From CAZOKO01 sp964580455 (GTDB taxonomy: Bacteria > Desulfobacterota > WTBG01), in assembly GCA_964580455.1 (NCBI GenBank), contig CAZOKO010000005.1, positions 1-46,786 of the forward strand: a DNA stretch of 46,786 nt, written 5' to 3'. This document shows, one piece after another, positions 8,814-17,441 of the stretch. Numbering within the stretch: position 1 is the stretch's first letter; every line of letters begins with the position of its first letter. Below the pieces are notes generated by a model that did no database searches, was not told where the DNA came from, and saw only the letters and a program-made list of their open reading frames with translations. Both the position numbers and the translations under genes were made by a program.

Positions 8814-9791
8814 CTAGCGACTTTCATCCCACATGTTCGATTGTAAATAAGTCGTAAGATTGATCTCCTTATTGGTGATCTCGAGCTTCCCACGTATATG
8901 TTCACGGTGGCGATTGATTGTTGCCTCTGAGACACCTTGAATCTGGGCAATTTCCTTAGTTCGCAGTCCGTTACGGATCATGTTACAGATTTTGATTTCT
9001 GTTGGTGTCAATGAAAGAAATTTACGGGAAAGATGATTGACAAAAGGAGAAGCGATTTCTTCCAGGTTGGTTCTTAACATATCTACATATTTCCTCTGGA
9101 TTATCGGCAGTTCCAAGGTAAGTGCATGCAAAATAGGCATCAGTATCTTTTCAACATTTGAATGCACATTCTTATAGATACTCTGCTTTTCTTCTTCAAT
9201 CCTGGTCAGAACCGCCTTCAGTGCTGTATTTGTTTCCTGTAAGGCCTTACGTTCTACAGTCAGCTGTTTATTGATCTCCTGTAACTCCTGTTCAGCAGCA
9301 ATCCGCATTGAGATCTTGCCAATTTGTTCAGCTACCGCATCAATCAGCACACGCTCTTCCTTGAGGAATGGCCCTTCATCCTCTGGGGGACTTTCTTCTA
9401 GGTAGAGAACCTCTACATCGCCTACGGGTTCATTGTACATGATTATCTGTGAGGACTGTCGCCACTTCGTAACTTTGAATCCACGACTTTTATAAGTTTT
9501 CCCCTTGAATACAATCCGTGCACAGGTGATTTCCGGATACTGCCAAGAGGGAGGTAGGATGTTGACGAGGTTTCGCAACAGGTCATCAATAGAATCGCTA
9601 TAACGTTCAGCCAGCAGTGATATCCCATACAGACAGTTTAGTTCTTTTATGCGTTCCCGTAAGGCAATTTCTATCTTGGCAGGATCAGTTTCATCGTTAT
9701 GCGTAATCGGTAAAAGGAATTGCAATTCTTTGATTACATTCTGCTTTTTCTTAAGATCAATTTGAGATGGAGGGGATTTTGATCTGGCCAT
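8814..9791 (-). CDS. LuxR-type transcriptional regulator with GAF-like sensor region
   Basis: The C-terminal about 65 residues form a LuxR/FixJ-type helix-turn-helix (LTPTEIKICNMIRNGLRTKE, then ATINRHREHIRGKL). Before it is a predicted coiled coil (AAEQELQEINKQL to about EEEKQSIYK) and a GAF-like N-terminal region (ERIKELNCLYGISLLAERY, PEITCARIVFKG, VLIDAVAEQIGKIS), so it is probably a cytoplasmic one-component sensor or a PAS/GAF-coupled regulator. I prefer the ATG at 9791 (MARSKSPP). The frame stays open to an ATG at 9902, but that extension looks non-coding and neither start has a strong RBS. The gene is divergent from the NuoE-F-G-like operon, which it may control. Confidence 0.75.
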   Translation of the reverse strand: MARSKSPPSQIDLKKKQNVIKELQFLLPITHNDETDPAKIEIALRERIKELNCLYGISLLAERYSDSIDDLLRNLVNILPPSWQYPEITCARIVFKGKTYKSRGFKVTKWRQSSQIIMYNEPVGDVEVLYLEESPPEDEGPFLKEERVLIDAVAEQIGKISMRIAAEQELQEINKQLTVERKALQETNTALKAVLTRIEEEKQSIYKNVHSNVEKILMPILHALTLELPIIQRKYVDMLRTNLEEIASPFVNHLSRKFLSLTPTEIKICNMIRNGLRTKEIAQIQGVSEATINRHREHIRGKLEITNKEINLTTYLQSNMWDESR

Positions 9792-9804
9792 GAATAAATT
9801 ACTA

Positions 9805-9819
9805 CCAATTATTAATTGG
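9805..9819. promoter_or_regulatory. Odd-length palindrome near the LuxR-type gene start
   Basis: CCAATTA-T-TAATTGG is a perfect 7+1+7 inverted repeat just upstream of the preferred start of the LuxR-type gene, in the region divergent from the NuoE-like gene. It is a plausible autoregulatory operator, but AT-rich palindromes arise easily by chance. Confidence 0.3.
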
Positions 9820-9961
9820 CAATCAATAGGTAGACAATTACATTGTTTATACCAATAAAACATAGGTATAAGATATGTATTCTTTTTGCATTTACGAACC
9901 ATATATTAACTGATATAAAATATAATGTCAATAATTAACTTATTAATTTTAGGAGGTGCAT

Positions 9962-10453
9962 ATGTCCGATCCCACACTTGATTCTATCTTAGAAGGGCGC
10001 CGTAGCCAGCCACATCAGCTCATTGAAGTGCTGCAAGACGTGCAGGAATGCTACGGATATATACCTGAAGATGCTATGAAGGTCATTGCTAAAGAACTGG
10101 GGGTTCCTCTCATGGAGGTGTATCGCGTGGCAAGCTTCTACAAAGCTTTTTCACTTACACCGCGTGGCAAAAATCTGATCACGATTTGCATGGGCACAGC
10201 CTGTCACGTGCGGGGTGCTAAGCTTTTGCCCAACCAGGTGCGCGGTCAACTCGGTGTCTCAGCGGGGGGTACCACTGAGGATGGCCAATACACTGTTGAG
10301 CATGTGAACTGTCTTGGAGCCTGTGCGTTGGGACCGCTAGTGGTATTCAACGAAACGTATCATCACCACACAACCCCAGGCAAGCTCCGTGCATTAATTG
10401 ATTCAACCCGTGAAAAAGAGATGGAGGAAATCACCTATGGGCAAGCTAAATAA
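9962..10453 (+). CDS. nuoE: NuoE/HydC-like [2Fe-2S] subunit
   Basis: The 163-residue protein belongs to the thioredoxin-like 24-kDa family that carries one [2Fe-2S] cluster beside the NADH-oxidising subunit. Visible signatures are LIEVLQDVQECYGYIPE, the first ligand pair in ICMGTACHVRGA, and the second in VNCLGACALGP. The ATG at 9962 follows a strong AGGAGG (9951-9956). A candidate -10 TATAAT lies at 9921-9926, without an evident -35. The next gene begins inside its 3' end (17-base overlap), which points to translational coupling. With the two following genes it forms the electron-input module of an NAD-dependent hydrogenase, formate dehydrogenase or similar enzyme. Confidence 0.9.
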   Translation: MSDPTLDSILEGRRSQPHQLIEVLQDVQECYGYIPEDAMKVIAKELGVPLMEVYRVASFYKAFSLTPRGKNLITICMGTACHVRGAKLLPNQVRGQLGVSAGGTTEDGQYTVEHVNCLGACALGPLVVFNETYHHHTTPGKLRALIDSTREKEMEEITYGQAK

Positions 10454-12290
10454 TATCAGCGATCTTAACGCAATGCGTAAACGGCTCCGCTCGCGCCGTG
10501 ATAGCATCCGTACCGTAATTACCATCTGTGGGGGAACAGGATGTCAGGCTTCCCGGTCCCAGGACGTAATTGATGCGGTAAAAAAGGAGCTGAAAAAACA
10601 GAAACTGGGGAGAAAAGTAGTAGTTCGCGTTACAGGGTGCCATGGCTTCTGCGAGCAGGGTCCTATAATGGTTCTTGAACCAGGCAACATATTTTATTGC
10701 CACCTTAAGACTGAAGATGCCGCTGACATAGTTACTAAAACATTGCTGAAGGGAGAGGTGATTGAGCGCCTGCTCTACACTGATCCTGTTACCTCTCAAA
10801 AAATTCAAACTGAAGCGGAGATCCCGTTCTACCGTGCGCAGGATCGCCAACTACTGGCACAGAATAGGCAGTTGGACCCCTGCTCTATTGAAGATTACCT
10901 CGCTATCGGTGGTTACTCTGCACTGGCAAAAACACTTGCCGAGTTGACCCCGGAGGCAGTCATCGAGAAGATCAAGGCTTCCGGTTTGCGAGGTCGCGGT
11001 GGTGGTGGTTTCCCCACTGCCCGCAAGTGGACTGAGTGCCGGGATACACCGGGGGATGAAAAGTATGTGATCTGCAACGCGGACGAAGGTGATCCAGGTG
11101 CCTACATGGATAGAAGTGTCCTTGAAGGCAACCCACACCTGGTTCTCGAGGGTATGATGATAGGGGCCTGGGCTGTGGGTGCTCAGCAAGGCTGCATTTA
11201 TGTGCGAAATGAATACCCTCTGGCCGTAAAACATGTGCAGACAGCGGTTAAGCAGGCCAGAGAATTTGGTCTTCTGGGGGAGCACATCCTGGATTCAAAT
11301 TTTTCTTTTGATGTAGAAATTGCCCGGGGAGGAGGAGCGTTTGTATGCGGTGAATCAACGGCGCTCATGGTATCACTCGAGGGTAAGGTTGGAGAACCGC
11401 GTCCCAAAGATGTACACACTGTAAAGGATGGCCTGTGGCACAAGCCCACAACCCTTAATAACGTGGAGACATGGGCAAATGTTCCTTCTATTATATTGAA
11501 TGGTGCATCCTGGTTTGCAGCCAGGGGAACTAAAAGCAGCAAAGGAACTAAGATTTTTGCGCTCACCGGTCGTGTTAAAAACACAGGCCTGGTCGAGGTG
11601 GCTATGGGTACTCCTCTTCGTAATATAGTTTTTGATATCGGTGGGGGAGCCAATGACGGGGTCGGAATTAAAGCTGTGCAGACCGGAGGACCCTCTGGTG
11701 GATGCCTCCCCATAGATAAATTCGACCTTCCGGTTGACTTTGAAGCACTCTATGAGGCGGGTTCAATGATAGGCTCCGGTGGTATCGTTGTGATGGATGA
11801 AAAAACGTGTATGGTGGATGTGGCAAAATATTTTCTGGAATTTCTGCTGGATGAGTCATGCGGTAAGTGCGTACCCTGTCGGCTGGGTATTGACCGTATG
11901 CTGGAAATCGTCACTGACGTCACTGAAGGACGTGGCCGACCCGAGCAGATTGAACTGCTCAAAGAATTAGCAGAAACCGTTGCCCACACATCTCTATGCG
12001 GATTGGGTAAAACGGCACCGAACCCTGTGCTTTCAACATTGCGCTATTTCCCCGAAGAATACGAAGCACATATTAACGAAAAACGTTGTCCAGCCGGTGT
12101 GTGCCAGGCATTGATTAAGTATGTGATTGATGATGATAAATGCAAGGGTTGTGGTATCTGCCTGGATGCGTGTCCTCATGGTGCTATTAAAGGTGAGAAG
12201 AAAGAGATACACACCATCAATCAAGGCACGTGTCAAAAATGTGGTATTTGTATAAGTGAGTGTAAACTTGATGCAATAAGTGTTGCCTAA
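10437..12290 (+). CDS. nuoF: NuoF/HydB-like NADH-binding flavoprotein subunit
   Basis: The 617-residue protein fuses an N-terminal thioredoxin-like [2Fe-2S] domain (CGGTGCQASRS, VTGCHGFCEQGP) to the 51-kDa FMN/NADH-binding core (GLRGRGGGGFPTARKW, CNADEGDPGAYMDR), an SLBB region, the [4Fe-4S] motif ESCGKCVPCR, and two C-terminal ferredoxin clusters (CKGCGICLDACPHG, CQKCGICISECK). This fused form is typical of HydB/HndC subunits of NAD(P)-linked and electron-bifurcating hydrogenases rather than of respiratory complex I. The ATG at 10437 has GGAGG at 10424-10428 and overlaps nuoE; an alternative start 39 bases upstream lacks this. Confidence 0.92.
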   Translation: MGKLNNISDLNAMRKRLRSRRDSIRTVITICGGTGCQASRSQDVIDAVKKELKKQKLGRKVVVRVTGCHGFCEQGPIMVLEPGNIFYCHLKTEDAADIVTKTLLKGEVIERLLYTDPVTSQKIQTEAEIPFYRAQDRQLLAQNRQLDPCSIEDYLAIGGYSALAKTLAELTPEAVIEKIKASGLRGRGGGGFPTARKWTECRDTPGDEKYVICNADEGDPGAYMDRSVLEGNPHLVLEGMMIGAWAVGAQQGCIYVRNEYPLAVKHVQTAVKQAREFGLLGEHILDSNFSFDVEIARGGGAFVCGESTALMVSLEGKVGEPRPKDVHTVKDGLWHKPTTLNNVETWANVPSIILNGASWFAARGTKSSKGTKIFALTGRVKNTGLVEVAMGTPLRNIVFDIGGGANDGVGIKAVQTGGPSGGCLPIDKFDLPVDFEALYEAGSMIGSGGIVVMDEKTCMVDVAKYFLEFLLDESCGKCVPCRLGIDRMLEIVTDVTEGRGRPEQIELLKELAETVAHTSLCGLGKTAPNPVLSTLRYFPEEYEAHINEKRCPAGVCQALIKYVIDDDKCKGCGICLDACPHGAIKGEKKEIHTINQGTCQKCGICISECKLDAISVA

Positions 12291-12304
12291 CAAAGGAGTG
12301 AGAT

Positions 12305-12991
12305 ATGAAGCAATATGTGACAATAACAATTGATGGCGCCCACATTCGGGCTGCAAAGGGGACGAGTGTGCTGGATGCTGCGATTGAGTATGGTATCTGT
12401 ATTCCTCACCTGTGCCACGTTCCCAATCTTTCAGACATTGGAATGTGCCGCCTTTGTATCGTAGAACACGTAGTCAATGGCCGATCAAAAATTACGACTT
12501 CCTGTACGCTGAATGTGGAGGAAGGCATGGTGATTCTGAGCAATACCGAATGGGTCCAGAAACTCAGGCGAAATAATTCTGAGCTGCTTGTTGCGCAGGC
12601 TCCCAATTCACGTGCCATCCAAGATATAGCAGTGCGTTGTGGGGTAAAAGAGGTGCGCTACCCTTTTAGAAACCACGACTGTGTATTGTGTGGCCGGTGT
12701 GTACGCGTCTGTACAGAAATGTGGGGTGCCCGGGCAATAGGCTTTGTTGGTCTCGGTAAGGATCGCCATGTTGACTTCCCACTCGGAGTCCGTCCTGATT
12801 TTTGCAAGCACTGCGGCTCATGCATTGAGCTCTGCCCCATGACTATAACACCTTGTGACGGGCCAATGAAGACTGGGGAAGAATACCTCTGTGGAAAGTG
12901 CGAATCGCAGCTTTCGATGGCCGAAGGTATATCAGATACCTGTGTGTGGTGTGAACTAGGCAAAGGTTTTCAATGTGCAAGGTATACCTGA
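12305..12991 (+). CDS. NuoG/HydA N-terminal-like Fe-S protein without catalytic domain
   Basis: This 228-residue protein has a plant-type [2Fe-2S] ferredoxin domain (IPHLCHVPNLSDIGMCRLC, then TSCT) and a bacterial-type pair of [4Fe-4S] motifs (CVLCGRCVRVC, CKHCGSCIELCP). It ends in a short extra cysteine-rich tail (CGKCES and CVWCELGKGFQC). It corresponds to the N-terminus of NuoG, of [FeFe]-hydrogenase HydA or of formate dehydrogenase, cut before the catalytic domain. The usual HxxxCxxC ligand set between the two parts is not evident. It starts 14 bases after nuoF behind AAAGGAG. Its catalytic partner must be encoded elsewhere. Confidence 0.85.
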   Translation: MKQYVTITIDGAHIRAAKGTSVLDAAIEYGICIPHLCHVPNLSDIGMCRLCIVEHVVNGRSKITTSCTLNVEEGMVILSNTEWVQKLRRNNSELLVAQAPNSRAIQDIAVRCGVKEVRYPFRNHDCVLCGRCVRVCTEMWGARAIGFVGLGKDRHVDFPLGVRPDFCKHCGSCIELCPMTITPCDGPMKTGEEYLCGKCESQLSMAEGISDTCVWCELGKGFQCARYT

Positions 12992-13063
12992 GACACGGGC
13001 AATGTGGGTCCTACGGTATTTTAACAGGGAACTGTGCCCTACTTTAGAAAACAAGAGAGGAAT

Positions 13064-14068
13064 CTAAGTATTCTTTACAACATTGTTCAATTCCCAGAAG
13101 GGAACCAGTTGCTCAAACCCGAATAGTGTGCCCATGGCTACATTCTCCGTGGCAATACCTGCTTCTTCAACTGCCGCCACAGGGTTCAATCCCCCCGCAA
13201 CAATCATCCCTACCCTCCCCTCAGATACCGGAATATCCAGTAGAGGACGACCAGGCTTGCCAATCATTAGTATCCCCCCTAGACCAATCCCATTTAGCTT
13301 TTTTCTTATCTTTTCTACCTTTGAAAGTGCTATGGAAGGAACCTCCCTAAAACTGGCTCCAATCTTCCCATTGCCGGTAAGCACCGCCTGACGGACACTG
13401 GTCATACCACCTTTTATAAAGATTTCCAGTGGATCAATGGAAGAACCATCATAATTAATGATTTCCGTAAATCGAAATGGGCTTCCCTCTACCAACTCCA
13501 GAAGACCCCCGAAGCATGATGTGGTGTGGATACCCTCGTTCAGCAGAATTCCGTTTATGGTGACACTGCATACTGTGCTGATAGCTACCTTTCCTCCTCC
13601 TATTATTCCATTTCCCACCTTGGATCCGGGAAAGCCTAAAACAACAAACCTTCCCATGCCCAATCCAGCCCGGAAGGTCAATTGGACCTGGTGTATCGCT
13701 TCATCAATGTCTCTTATATCAATTGTGGATATATTGAGTATAATCTTTCCCCTCTTTTTTCTAAGCGAAAAATCCATTTGATAGGTCAAGTTATCAATCT
13801 TAGATGCCACAAATCCTACTTTTTCAATCACAAAAGCTGATTTTAATTCTTCTTCTCCTCTGGGAGTGATCCTTCGGCCTCTTTTTCCGAAACTCTGTGT
13901 TAAACCTTCCTGATCCATCTTCTGAAGATAGTTTCTAACCATCCTTTGACTAAGATCAAACCCAAATCCTTGTAACCCTTGAGCAATTCTTGTCCCACCC
14001 AAAGGGCTTCCGGCATCAGATAATATTTTCAGAATCGATACAATTTTCCGCTTGGCAGTAATATCCAC
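13064..14068 (-). CDS. nrpR: NrpR-family nitrogen regulator, single-sensor-domain form
   Basis: The 334-residue protein has an N-terminal winged helix (residues 1-70, with RMVRNYLQKMDQEGL) followed by one NrpR/DUF128 effector domain (about 80-330, including LTFRAGLGMGRFVVLG, HTTSCFGGLLELVE and GMIVAGGLNPVAAVEE). In methanogenic archaea NrpR represses glnA, nif and related genes, and 2-oxoglutarate relieves the repression. Methanococcal NrpR carries two effector domains; this one has one. The GTG start is chosen because GGAGGG lies just upstream and the frame gives a clean HTH. The gene is divergent from an FMN glutamate-synthase-like gene, with a matching palindrome between them. Control of nitrogen genes in this window is an inference. 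Confidence 0.88.
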   Translation of the reverse strand: MDITAKRKIVSILKILSDAGSPLGGTRIAQGLQGFGFDLSQRMVRNYLQKMDQEGLTQSFGKRGRRITPRGEEELKSAFVIEKVGFVASKIDNLTYQMDFSLRKKRGKIILNISTIDIRDIDEAIHQVQLTFRAGLGMGRFVVLGFPGSKVGNGIIGGGKVAISTVCSVTINGILLNEGIHTTSCFGGLLELVEGSPFRFTEIINYDGSSIDPLEIFIKGGMTSVRQAVLTGNGKIGASFREVPSIALSKVEKIRKKLNGIGLGGILMIGKPGRPLLDIPVSEGRVGMIVAGGLNPVAAVEEAGIATENVAMGTLFGFEQLVPFWELNNVVKNT

Positions 14069-14132
14069 ATTCTACCCTCCATAAAAACCAACCGTTTTAT
14101 AACCTAAAATAATGATTTTGTCAACTTATATA

Positions 14133-14144
14133 GGTAATATTGCC
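14133..14144. promoter_or_regulatory. Near-palindromic GGTA-N4-TGCC site upstream of nrpR
   Basis: GGTAATATTGCC lies about 65 bases upstream of the nrpR start codon. It shares the GGNA...TGCC ends of the stronger palindrome at 14298-14311 but has a 4-base instead of a 6-base centre. It may be an autoregulatory site. Only the sequence is seen; binding is inferred and weak. Confidence 0.3.
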
Positions 14145-14250
14145 GAATAATAAGAAATCCCAAATTCATAACGGAACAACACCACGTGAAAAAGACTTGC
14201 ACTCTAACTATTTATATTTTATAAATAAATTATATTATTTATCATTTAGC

Positions 14251-14279
14251 TTGACACATCAACCAAACAATGGTATATA
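14251..14279 (+). promoter_or_regulatory. Sigma-70 promoter of the FMN glutamate-synthase-like gene
   Basis: A perfect TTGACA (14251-14256), a 17-base spacer and TATATA (14274-14279) lie about 80 bases before the start codon at 14360. The expected transcription start is near 14286, so the palindrome at 14298-14311 falls just inside the transcript, a good place for a repressor. Confidence 0.7.
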
Positions 14280-14297
14280 AATGAACTTTAAAATGAA

Positions 14298-14311
14298 GGC
14301 AATTAATTGCC
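14298..14311. promoter_or_regulatory. Candidate NrpR operator GGCA-N6-TGCC
   Basis: GGCAATTAATTGCC is a perfect 14-base palindrome. Archaeal NrpR operators have the form GGNA-N6-TNCC (GGAA-N6-TTCC in Methanococcus and GGTA-N6-TACC in Methanosarcina, from memory), so spacing and end bases fit. It lies about 12-25 bases after the predicted transcription start of a glutamate-synthase-like gene and next to nrpR itself. Confidence 0.55.
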
Positions 14312-14359
14312 GTAGAGTTTGAGTAAAATTTTAATATCCAAGTTAAAAAGGAGAGAAAA

Positions 14360-15952
14360 ATGAATCTACAACAACCTAATGCAAATGATGTAACTAGAAG
14401 TTCTAACAGGTCGAGAAGTGTAGTGCCAATGAGCGGTCTGTGTACCCGTTGTATCGATGGGTGTCGCGGTAATTGTGAGGTCTTTAGGGCAACCTATCGT
14501 GGGCGCGAGCTTATCTATCCCGGCCCATTTGGTGATGTAACCGCCGGAGGAGATAAGGATTATCCTGTTGATTATTCTCATCTGAACATCCAGGGTTACG
14601 CACTTGGAGCGGAAGGACTACCTAAAGGTGTTAAAGGCGACCCTGATACGGCAACCTTTCCTTCCGTAAATACTGAAACTGAATACGGATGGGATAAAAA
14701 AGTAAAAATGAAAACTCCTATTTTCACCGGTGCTTTAGGCTCCACTGAAATAGCCCGGAAGAATTGGGAACATTTCGCAGTGGGAGCAGCCATAAGTGGT
14801 GTTACCCTGGTATGCGGAGAAAATGTCTGCGGAATCGACCCTCAGCTTGAACTTGATTCAAATAAAAAGATCACTAAGGCCCCGGATATGGACAGACGGA
14901 TTGAAACCTACCGCCGTTACCACCAGGGATGTGGTGAAATACTTGTCCAGATGAACGTTGAAGACACCCGCCTGGGTGTTGCTGAGTACGTCAGTAAGAA
15001 GCATGGTTTGGAAACCATTGAGCTTAAATGGGGTCAGGGGGCGAAGTGCATCGGTGGCGAGATAAAAGTGAACAGCATTGAGCGTGCACTGGAACTCCAG
15101 AAACGAGGATATATCGTTACACCTGATCCATCAAACCAAATTATTCAGGCCGCATTCAAAGATGGAGCTATTAAAGAATTTGAACGACACAGCAGACTCG
15201 GGTTTATTGGTGAGGATGAATTTTATCAGGAAGTGGATCGGCTAAGAAAAATTGGGTTTAAGCGTGTTACCCTGAAGACTGGAGCGTATGGACTGCGCGA
15301 ACTGGCTATGGCAATCAAGTGGAGCTCAAAGGCAAAGATTGACCTGCTTACCATCGACGGTGCTCCCGGAGGAACAGGCATGAGCCCCTGGAGAATGATG
15401 GAAGAATGGGGAATGCCAAGTCTTTATCTCCATGCAGCATCATATGAATTCTGCAAGAAACTAGCTGATAAAGGTGAGCGTGTACCTGACATTGCCTTTG
15501 CCGGTGGCTTTAGCAGTGAGGACGGCATTTTTAAAGCACTCGCCCTGGGTGCACCTTTTGTCAAAGCAGTATGCATGGGACGAGCACTGATGATTCCAGG
15601 CATGGTTGGCAAAAACATTGCTCAATGGCTTAAATCAAATGATCTTCCAAAAACTGTGAGTGAGTTTGGGAAAACAGCAGAAGAAATCTTTGTATGCTAC
15701 GAGGCGGTTGTTGATATAGTAGGCAAAGATGAGATGAAAAATATTCCACTTGGTGCCTTAGGAATTTACAGCTACAGTGACAAGATTAAAGTGGGGCTTC
15801 AACAAATAATGGCAGGTGCCCGTTGTTTCAGCTTGCCCGCAATAACCCGTCGAGAGCTGATGTCTCTCACTGAAGAATGTGCAAAGGTAACAGGTATCCC
15901 TTATCTAATGGATGCTTACAGGGAAGAGGCAGAGAAAATACTCGAAGGTTAA
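14360..15952 (+). CDS. Stand-alone FMN-binding glutamate synthase-like protein
   Basis: The 530-residue protein matches the FMN/Fe-S central domain of glutamate synthase (GltB). It has the flavin-site loop KWGQGAKCIGGE, IDGAPGGTGMSP and a barrel end with FAGGFSSEDGIFKALALGA. It lacks a glutaminase domain and the GXGXG domain. The N-terminus carries C28-x2-C-x3-C-x3-C39, which may bind a cluster or metal. Proteins of this type are annotated as FMN-binding glutamate synthase family, and their donor and substrate are often unknown. AAGGAG precedes the ATG. It has its own promoter, a probable NrpR site upstream and a strong terminator downstream, so it is probably a monocistronic, nitrogen-regulated gene. 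Confidence 0.87.
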   Translation: MNLQQPNANDVTRSSNRSRSVVPMSGLCTRCIDGCRGNCEVFRATYRGRELIYPGPFGDVTAGGDKDYPVDYSHLNIQGYALGAEGLPKGVKGDPDTATFPSVNTETEYGWDKKVKMKTPIFTGALGSTEIARKNWEHFAVGAAISGVTLVCGENVCGIDPQLELDSNKKITKAPDMDRRIETYRRYHQGCGEILVQMNVEDTRLGVAEYVSKKHGLETIELKWGQGAKCIGGEIKVNSIERALELQKRGYIVTPDPSNQIIQAAFKDGAIKEFERHSRLGFIGEDEFYQEVDRLRKIGFKRVTLKTGAYGLRELAMAIKWSSKAKIDLLTIDGAPGGTGMSPWRMMEEWGMPSLYLHAASYEFCKKLADKGERVPDIAFAGGFSSEDGIFKALALGAPFVKAVCMGRALMIPGMVGKNIAQWLKSNDLPKTVSEFGKTAEEIFVCYEAVVDIVGKDEMKNIPLGALGIYSYSDKIKVGLQQIMAGARCFSLPAITRRELMSLTEECAKVTGIPYLMDAYREEAEKILEG

Positions 15953-15978
15953 ATTAATCTAATCTGATCTGATAATGG

Positions 15979-16022
15979 GAAAAGAGCCTCGTTCTAACTT
16001 TTGTAAGCGAGGCTCTTTTTTT
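15979..16022 (+). terminator. Rho-independent terminator
   Basis: An 11-base perfect stem AAAGAGCCTCG (15981-15991) pairs with CGAGGCTCTTT (16008-16018) across a 16-base loop and runs into a T-tract. It lies 29 bases after the stop of the glutamate-synthase-like gene and separates it from the aminotransferase. Confidence 0.88.
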
Positions 16023-16129
16023 GGGATTGTTTAGGAGGATAATGTATATAGGTTAAAAATTAAAATTGTTATTATTAAAAATATATGTTAAAAACTCGCT
16101 ATTCAATCAATTATTAATAAGGAGCCCCT

Positions 16130-17437
16130 ATGAACCCTTTAGCAAAAGAATTAAATGATCAACTTATTAAGGAAAATCCCTTTATTTATGAAATGCTGTC
16201 GAAACGAGGGAAAGAACTCTTTTTCCCAAAAGGGATCCTGAGCCAGAGTGCAGAGGCTAAAGCCAAGGCCAAGAAATTTAATGCCACTATAGGGATAGCA
16301 ACAGAAGATGGTGTAGCTATGCACCTTCCCTGTATTCGAAAACACCTGGAGTCGATAAAACCCAACGATGCCTTTCCCTATGCACCCACTCCGGGAAAAC
16401 CAGAACTGCGCAAGAAGTGGCAGGAGAAATTACTTACTGATAATCTCTCTTTAAAAGGGAAGACCTTTAGTTTGCCTATTGTAACCAGTGCAATCACGCA
16501 CGGTCTGAGTCTTACAGGGGATTTATTTGTTGATGAAGGAGACATGATAATACTGCCCGATAAGCTGTGGGGGAATTATAGATTAATATTTAATACGAGG
16601 CTTGGATCTTCAACCAAAACATTTCCTTTATATAATGAGAAGAATAGATTTAACACTGATGGCTTTAGAAAAGTCATAGAGGAAACAGGCAAAGGGAAAT
16701 CAAAGCTCATCATACTGCTCAACTTCCCCAATAACCCCACAGGTTATTCCATCACCCCAAAAGAAGCAGAAGATATCTCTAAAACGTTGAATGAGGCTTC
16801 TTCTAAGGGGTTAAATCTAGTTGTCGTAAGTGATGATGCCTATTTCGGTTTATTTTATGAAAATGATGTGATGAACGAATCTCTGTTTGCCCATACAGCT
16901 AATTTACACGAGAGAATACTTGCTGTTAAACTTGATGGAGCTACCAAAGAACAGTATGTCTGGGGATTCCGAGTTGGATTTATTACATACGGTGTTGGAG
17001 GAGATAGAAACAAGGATATTATCTATAGTGCTCTGGAGAAAAAGACCATGGGTGCTATCAGGGGAGGAATATCAAATAGCTCACATTTATCACAAACACT
17101 TGTGTTGAGAGGCTTAGAATCAGAAGAATTCGCCAAAGAGAAAAAAGAGAAGTATGAAGTGATGAAGGCAAGGGCTCTTAAAGTTAAAGAGGTTCTTCAA
17201 AATGAGAAGTATAAGGATGCCTGGACATATTATCCCTTCAATTCCGGTTATTTTATGTGCCTTAAACTCAACAAAGTAAATGCAGAAACATTAAGGCAGC
17301 ATATTCTCAATCAATATGGCATAGGTGTAATTTCCGTCGGAGATACTGATATCCGGGTTGCTTTTTCCTGCATTGAAGTTGATGATATCGAAGAATTGTT
17401 TGATCTTGTCTATCAAGGGGTAAAAGACCTTTCATAA
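16130..17437 (+). CDS. Class I/II PLP-dependent aminotransferase
   Basis: The 435-residue protein is a fold-type I aminotransferase. Signatures are NFPNNPTGYSITPKEAE, the PLP-contacting Asp and Tyr in VVVSDDAYFGLFYE, the Schiff-base lysine (K273) in LDGATKEQYVWGFRVGF, and a C-terminal arginine in DIRVAFSC. Substrates cannot be fixed from sequence; an aspartate or aromatic/branched amino acid to 2-oxoglutarate transfer is likely. The lysine context is not the standard SxxK of AspC, so it belongs to a less studied subgroup. The ATG follows AAGGAG. It sits between a terminator and asd. A role in aspartate-family metabolism is possible but unproven. Confidence 0.82.
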   Translation: MNPLAKELNDQLIKENPFIYEMLSKRGKELFFPKGILSQSAEAKAKAKKFNATIGIATEDGVAMHLPCIRKHLESIKPNDAFPYAPTPGKPELRKKWQEKLLTDNLSLKGKTFSLPIVTSAITHGLSLTGDLFVDEGDMIILPDKLWGNYRLIFNTRLGSSTKTFPLYNEKNRFNTDGFRKVIEETGKGKSKLIILLNFPNNPTGYSITPKEAEDISKTLNEASSKGLNLVVVSDDAYFGLFYENDVMNESLFAHTANLHERILAVKLDGATKEQYVWGFRVGFITYGVGGDRNKDIIYSALEKKTMGAIRGGISNSSHLSQTLVLRGLESEEFAKEKKEKYEVMKARALKVKEVLQNEKYKDAWTYYPFNSGYFMCLKLNKVNAETLRQHILNQYGIGVISVGDTDIRVAFSCIEVDDIEELFDLVYQGVKDLS

Positions 17438-17441
17438 AAAC

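Noticed and set aside
11198..11713. 171-codon minus-strand frame opposite the NuoF-like gene
   Set aside because: Antisense shadow of a conserved coding sequence without recognisable features.
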